The notes under the pieces: generated by a model
The model's database searches: none
What the model was told of the DNA's origin: nothing
What the model saw: only the letters and a program-made list of their open reading frames with translations
Shown here: positions 13,390 to 16,648 of the stretch, piece after piece
Numbering within the stretch: the first letter of the stretch is position 1
Layout: every line of letters starts with the position of its first letter
Program-made: the position numbers and the translations under genes
NCBI GenBank assembly: GCA_038125265.1
Contig: JAYPDM010000022.1
Coordinates: 1-16,648, forward strand
Origin: JAURFX01 sp038125265
GTDB lineage: Bacteria > Pseudomonadota > Gammaproteobacteria > Steroidobacterales > Rariloculaceae
Reading direction: 5' to 3'
DNA length: 16,648 bases

Positions 13390-14574
13390 TTAGGCTAAGT
13401 TTTGTTGAATCCATTCATGAATGAATTCAATAATATCGTCACTATTAAGCTCAAGCATCATCATATGACCATTCCCACTGATGCCAACATCCTCAAGCCT
13501 AATAAAATCAGTCTCAACACCAGCTTGATTTAGCCACTTCGGTATGCACGCATCGAATACCCTGTGATACGTACCATCTGCTGAAATTGCTAAAACTCTC
13601 ATATCTGCCATATTCACTAGCTGTCTTGCAGGCTCTTCTTGCAAATAGCACGGAACCTCACCAGGCTGGTCCGCTTCTGCTTCAAGATAGGTAATAATCT
13701 CAGATGGATCTGTAACAGGAGGGTCATAAGTCAATGGATAATTGACTGGACCCCAAGCATTTGCCGGCCTGCCTGAATAGGCGACTTCAGCAGTATTTAC
13801 ATTACCAATCTGAGGGCCGCCTGGCTCAACAGTTACTATCCCCCTAACTAGGTCAGGTCTTCCATCTGCAACTCCCCAGCCAACGCCACCACCCTGCGAG
13901 TGAGTAAGGAGTATTACAGGCTGTCCAATCGTATCGAGGAGCTCCATAGCTGCATATCTTGCTAAAGTTGTACTCTCACCTGCAAACTGAACTTGAGTTT
14001 TAATAAAGTTGTCAAAAATAGGATCGCCTCTTTTACCTGTACCTGGCCATTGAGTGTGATTCTGATCTAAAGGAAAATTCCCTTTTTCGCCTACATTTGT
14101 CCAAATGGTCTCAAGTTGCTCAACGGTTCTGATTCCAAGATCGCCATGAACACCACCAGGTATGTATGCAGATCTTCCTCTTGCTGGATAATCAACCATA
14201 TAGAGTGTATATCCCTGCTCTACAAGATAATATGCCCAGCCGGGCCTTCCATCTGGTGTTTGTTTCCAGTCAACGCCAGTTTGTCCATTACCATGAAATA
14301 AAACAATAGGATATTGTTGAGTTGGGTTGACCGGTTCCCATATTTCAACATACATCTGACCACCCATCACCAGAGGATCACCTACGTAGTCACCACCTGC
14401 AAAGTAAAAACTTTTACGAGCTATATTTGAAGTATCAAAAATAGGGATATTACCACCTGGCATTGCAGGAGAAACACTTAGCTCCTCATTGCTCATCTCA
14501 TTCGAGACATCATTGCTACAACCCACCAAATAGATAACAGCAATTATCAAAAAATATCTTAATTTAAATATCAT
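13390..14574 (-). CDS. Alpha/beta-hydrolase lipoprotein, copy 1
   Basis: A 394-residue envelope hydrolase. The N-terminus MIFKLRYFLIIAVIYLVGCS is a lipoprotein signal with LVGC, so Cys19 would be lipidated. No Asp follows at +2, which suggests sorting to the outer membrane. Alpha/beta-hydrolase marks, in order: LFHGNGQTG (92-100, oxyanion region), DYPARGRS (128-135), nucleophile elbow THSQGGG (Ser226), Glu250 in VTVEPGGP as a likely acid, and His370 in SGNGHMMMLE. This gives a complete Ser-Glu-His triad. HTQWPGTG and KTQVQF are shared with the second copy and look family-specific. It lies 17 bp after the upstream lipoprotein and 8 bp before propeller copy 3. Possible activities are esterase, amidase or lactonase; the substrate cannot be read from the sequence. 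Confidence 0.87.
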   Translation of the reverse strand: MIFKLRYFLIIAVIYLVGCSNDVSNEMSNEELSVSPAMPGGNIPIFDTSNIARKSFYFAGGDYVGDPLVMGGQMYVEIWEPVNPTQQYPIVLFHGNGQTGVDWKQTPDGRPGWAYYLVEQGYTLYMVDYPARGRSAYIPGGVHGDLGIRTVEQLETIWTNVGEKGNFPLDQNHTQWPGTGKRGDPIFDNFIKTQVQFAGESTTLARYAAMELLDTIGQPVILLTHSQGGGVGWGVADGRPDLVRGIVTVEPGGPQIGNVNTAEVAYSGRPANAWGPVNYPLTYDPPVTDPSEIITYLEAEADQPGEVPCYLQEEPARQLVNMADMRVLAISADGTYHRVFDACIPKWLNQAGVETDFIRLEDVGISGNGHMMMLELNSDDIIEFIHEWIQQNLA

Positions 14575-14591
14575 AATTTCTCCTTGACCCT

Positions 14592-15359
14592 TTAGTCATA
14601 CTCTAGGATTTGATCTTCCCATGCAGCAAAACTTACATTATCCATACACTTGAACTCTTCAATAGTCCAATCTGTCTTTCGATAGGCTTGTGAGGTTACC
14701 CAAGGAGTATTTAATGCAACGGGATCAGTAATTTCGATGTCGATCCATAAAGAATTTTCATCTCTTAATTGAAATCTCTCAATGACTGTCATTTCCTCGC
14801 TATGCGGTACGCCCTCACGATCAATCCAAGTGTCATCCCTCATATTTCTAGTTTCTACAACAAGAACATCCTGGTCCCAATATCCTATAGAATCTCCCAT
14901 CCAGGTAACACCGATATCATCTCGATGCTCTCTACCATCGGTATAGATGTTTCTCATGATTCCATCGTATTCATAAATCATAAGTATCCTTCCAGGCATC
15001 TGAAGAATCTCCATGGGGAATGGATGAAGATAAATTCTAGGGGTCCCAGGTGGATAGCACTCATACACTGGATCATTAGTATCAGCCACAGCAACGGCAC
15101 GTGCACCAAAAGTAGGAAGATGGACGTCAAACTGCTCACGCGCCCAAGGAGTCATATCTGGAATTTCCCTACTCCATGAGGAGTTATGAGCTCGAGCACC
15201 AGCACCGTTATCGCGTGTCCATACTCCAGAAAAATCAGCTCCGTGTTCTAATGCAGGATCAACAGAAACTGCCTCAGCTGCGTCGTTAATATTTTGAGAT
15301 GTATTTTGGCCGCAACCAATTAAAAGGAAGCTGAGCATAAAGAAAAAATACTTTCTCAT
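14592..15359 (-). CDS. Lipoprotein of unnamed family found with DUF6152
   Basis: A 255-residue predicted lipoprotein: MRKYFFFMLSFLLIGCGQ has a LIGC lipobox with Cys16. I chose the ATG at 15357-15359, which has a GAGGAA site and begins the signal, over an ATG at 15393-15395 that overlaps the upstream gene. I cannot name a characterised homologue. I recall similar proteins beside DUF6152 genes in environmental bacteria, with the recognisable pattern GVWTRD, DMTPWA, YECYPPGTPR, MIYEY, RNIYTDGREH, GDSIGYWDQDVLVVET and GVPHSEEM. The pattern of repeated short strands suggests a beta-rich fold. Cys101 and Cys238 could pair in a disulfide. It lies 1 bp after the DUF6152 gene and 17 bp before the hydrolase lipoprotein. 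A substrate-binding or enzyme role in the operon's pathway is a guess. Confidence 0.75.
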   Translation of the reverse strand: MRKYFFFMLSFLLIGCGQNTSQNINDAAEAVSVDPALEHGADFSGVWTRDNGAGARAHNSSWSREIPDMTPWAREQFDVHLPTFGARAVAVADTNDPVYECYPPGTPRIYLHPFPMEILQMPGRILMIYEYDGIMRNIYTDGREHRDDIGVTWMGDSIGYWDQDVLVVETRNMRDDTWIDREGVPHSEEMTVIERFQLRDENSLWIDIEITDPVALNTPWVTSQAYRKTDWTIEEFKCMDNVSFAAWEDQILEYD

Positions 15360-15360
15360 T

Positions 15361-15762
15361 TTAATATTCCTCGGCAGGGGATTGATCAGGACCAATCAGA
15401 ACTGTCCCATCGGAGGTCTCAACCCTAATGAGCCTTAAAAAAGGTGATCCATTTCCAGCAGGATTGCCTGTTAAGGTAATCGTATCTCCTGGCTCTAAAA
15501 TATCATTAGTCCACTGAGGTCTATTCTCCTGTACTTGTCTTGCAAGTCTGTTTCTACTGGTTAATTCACCAGACCAATTGACCGCTTGTCCTGCCTCATT
15601 CTCGGCATCAATGAAAATTAAAACATGAGGATTTCTAAATTGAAATTCTGTAACTGTTCCCGTTACATCGATCACAGTAGTTGTATCATATACACCGGCA
15701 CCATGATGAGCATTTAAGGTGAAAAACGCAAAAACAGCTAATACGAAAGCCACTCGCTTCAT
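15361..15762 (-). CDS. DUF6152-type small secreted protein
   Basis: A 133-residue protein with a signal peptide (MKRVAFVLAVFAFFTLNA) cut most likely after Ala18, leaving a mature N-terminus His-His-Gly. The mature part is a small beta-rich domain: VTGTVTEFQFRNPHVLIF, WSGELTSRNRL and LEPGDTITLTGNPAGNG. The N-terminal His pair, the NPH motif (His46) and the PGD-V/I-T turn are typical of proteins annotated DUF6152, whose function is unknown to me. The exposed terminal His plus His46 could bind a metal such as copper, but this is speculation. First gene of the seven-gene operon. The ATG has an AAGGGGG site and would lie about a dozen bases after the predicted transcription start. Confidence 0.8.
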   Translation of the reverse strand: MKRVAFVLAVFAFFTLNAHHGAGVYDTTTVIDVTGTVTEFQFRNPHVLIFIDAENEAGQAVNWSGELTSRNRLARQVQENRPQWTNDILEPGDTITLTGNPAGNGSPFLRLIRVETSDGTVLIGPDQSPAEEY

Positions 15763-15781
15763 AAATTACCCCCTTAGAGTT

Positions 15782-15811
15782 GTTATATATAAGTGATGTC
15801 TAAATAGACAA
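15782..15811 (-). promoter_or_regulatory. Predicted promoter of the DUF6152-hydrolase-PAL operon
   Basis: On the minus strand TTGTCT (-35, bases 15811-15806) and TATAAC (-10, bases 15787-15782) are 18 bases apart. The -10 matches consensus at five of six positions. It lies in the 106-bp space after the PepSY gene and just before the first gene of the operon, predicting a very short leader. No other reasonable pair with normal spacing was seen; TTGAAA further upstream is 25 bases from the nearest TATATA. Confidence 0.45.
15797..15810. promoter_or_regulatory. Inverted repeat over the -35 region, candidate operator
   Basis: TGTCTA and TAGACA form perfect 6-base arms around a 2-base centre. The repeat covers most of the predicted -35 element and part of the spacer, which suits a dimeric repressor. 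The arms do not extend further. No regulator gene is in the window. Confidence 0.35.
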
Positions 15812-15868
15812 TGAAGTTTCAACTTATATAATATTTATATCTGATCTTAACGATTAGTCCTTATTTCA

Positions 15869-16606
15869 TCAAGGTTTTCTTGCATACCTTAAGAAAAAAA
15901 GATATCCCCCAAGGACCGATAAAATAATAAGAAAAACTGCAAACAAGTCCTGAATTAGGACACCAAACTTAGCTAATATTCTTCCTGAATGAAGGTCACT
16001 AATAAAGTTAAAACGACTTATGCTGGCGCCTGCTTGAGCACTATAGATATCTTGTCTGGCTTCAGTAGAGTCAGTGGCAAAGCGAATTTCATCTAAATTC
16101 ACATCCATCAATACCTGACCATCAAGATCATAAACTGTTTGACCGGAGACTAATAAGGGATCATCTAAGATCCCAATGGCATCGATCCTATCAATGCCAA
16201 AAAAGCTTACTGGCAATCTTTCTATTAAATTAAATTCATAATCTAAAATGAAAATAATCTCATCTGATGCAAAAACATATAATTCTTGTTCATATAAATT
16301 TATAAACCCAGCGGGCTCGGTTAAATTAAAATTAAGCTCATTATTATTTAAAAACACCTTATCAGACAGAACGTCTAGGTAACTTTCTCCAAACTCGAAT
16401 GACCTAAAGGTAGAGATTTCATTTTGATATAAAAGTCTGACGAGTGGACCGCTGTAGTTCTTTTCATAGAGCCCCAAATCAGTCGCATGGTTAAGCAAGA
16501 TGCCGGTTATAGCAAAATTTAAGATGAATATCAGACTGACAACACCTATCCATCTATGAAAAATGTAGGCTGTTTTTTTTATTTTAAAAATATATTTTTG
16601 GGTCAT
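15869..16606 (-). CDS. PepSY-associated TM helix protein
   Basis: A 245-residue inner-membrane protein with two helices (about 20-38 and 216-238) around a periplasmic domain. The N-terminal HRWIGVVSLIFILNFAITG with LLNH and the C-terminal SDLHSGRILAKFG are the hallmarks of the small PepSY-associated membrane proteins. These often sit beside TonB-dependent receptors and are thought to take part in iron or siderophore handling; that role is known by association only. His17, His40 and His206 lie near the membrane edges and could bind haem, though the sequence does not prove this. The domain between the helices is longer than in the two-helix minimum but shorter than full PepSY_TM proteins. The ATG at 16604-16606 has no close ribosome binding site; a hairpin stands just before it. 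It is separated from the next operon by 106 bp. Confidence 0.75.
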   Translation of the reverse strand: MTQKYIFKIKKTAYIFHRWIGVVSLIFILNFAITGILLNHATDLGLYEKNYSGPLVRLLYQNEISTFRSFEFGESYLDVLSDKVFLNNNELNFNLTEPAGFINLYEQELYVFASDEIIFILDYEFNLIERLPVSFFGIDRIDAIGILDDPLLVSGQTVYDLDGQVLMDVNLDEIRFATDSTEARQDIYSAQAGASISRFNFISDLHSGRILAKFGVLIQDLFAVFLIILSVLGGYLFFLRYARKP

Positions 16607-16610
16607 GAAT

Positions 16611-16630
16611 TAGGAAGTGTAACCTTCCTA
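16611..16630 (-). other. Hairpin just upstream of the PepSY gene
   Basis: Perfect 7-base arms TAGGAAG and CTTCCTA surround a 6-base loop, ending 4 bases before the ATG on the minus strand. There is no U run after it, so it is unlikely to be an intrinsic terminator. The only SD-like AGGA in this region is buried in the 5' arm. Confidence 0.45.
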
Positions 16631-16648
16631 TCAAGGATAAGTGCAGTT

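Noticed and set aside
8561..15762. Genomic island or mobile element carrying the accessory operon
   Set aside because: No integrase, transposase, tRNA or flanking repeat is visible. The less AT-rich look can come from the Gly, Trp, Pro and Asp content of the propellers.

Overview
The window looks like a chromosomal piece of an AT-rich gammaproteobacterium, probably a marine, streamlined one. The order rlmB, rpsF, rpsR, DUF2232-type membrane gene, rplI, dnaB is the arrangement known from Pseudomonas-like Gammaproteobacteria, without the enterobacterial priB. Genes are tightly packed, many junctions overlap or are 1-10 bp apart, and all genes but the first lie on the minus strand. Two runs of exactly 100 N (8238-8337 and 11400-11499) are assembly placeholders. 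Each interrupts a gene, so the lengths of those two genes are not reliable.

Region 1 (1-5226, housekeeping). A 5'-truncated CNNM/CorC-type ion transporter on the plus strand converges on dnaB, with the two stop codons sharing a TTAA. On the minus strand, rpsF-rpsR-DUF2232-rplI-dnaB form one operon behind a recognisable sigma70-like promoter (4453-4481). The S18 protein is unusually short (60 aa) and lacks the usual basic/Cys N-terminus.

Region 2 (4486-8483, vitamin-type uptake). An ECF transporter is encoded as two overlapping genes: a long protein that joins a YkoE-like S component to two ABC ATPases, followed by the T component. rlmB follows 4 bp later and is probably co-transcribed. The second ATPase has lost its switch histidine, so one ATP site is predicted to be degenerate. 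A hydroxymethylpyrimidine/thiamine-type substrate is inferred only from the resemblance of the S domain to YkoE.

Region 3 (8512-15811, the accessory and most interesting part). A seven-gene envelope operon reads, in order of transcription: DUF6152 small secreted protein; lipoprotein of an unnamed family; alpha/beta-hydrolase lipoprotein; PAL-like NHL propeller; second alpha/beta hydrolase; second PAL-like propeller; third PAL-like propeller; strong intrinsic terminator. Every product has a signal peptide, a lipobox or an N-terminal membrane anchor. The three propellers keep residues that match the zinc, Tyr and Arg active site of eukaryotic peptidyl-alpha-hydroxyglycine alpha-amidating lyase (PAL). 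No copper monooxygenase (PHM), the usual PAL partner, is present. The hydrolase-propeller pair is duplicated. I read this as a periplasmic/outer-membrane catabolic or processing system for an unknown substrate, possibly a carbinolamide or hemiaminal. This is inference.

Region 4 (15869-16648). A small PepSY-associated two-TM protein with its own start region, of the kind often found beside TonB-dependent receptors. The neighbour that would confirm this lies outside the window.
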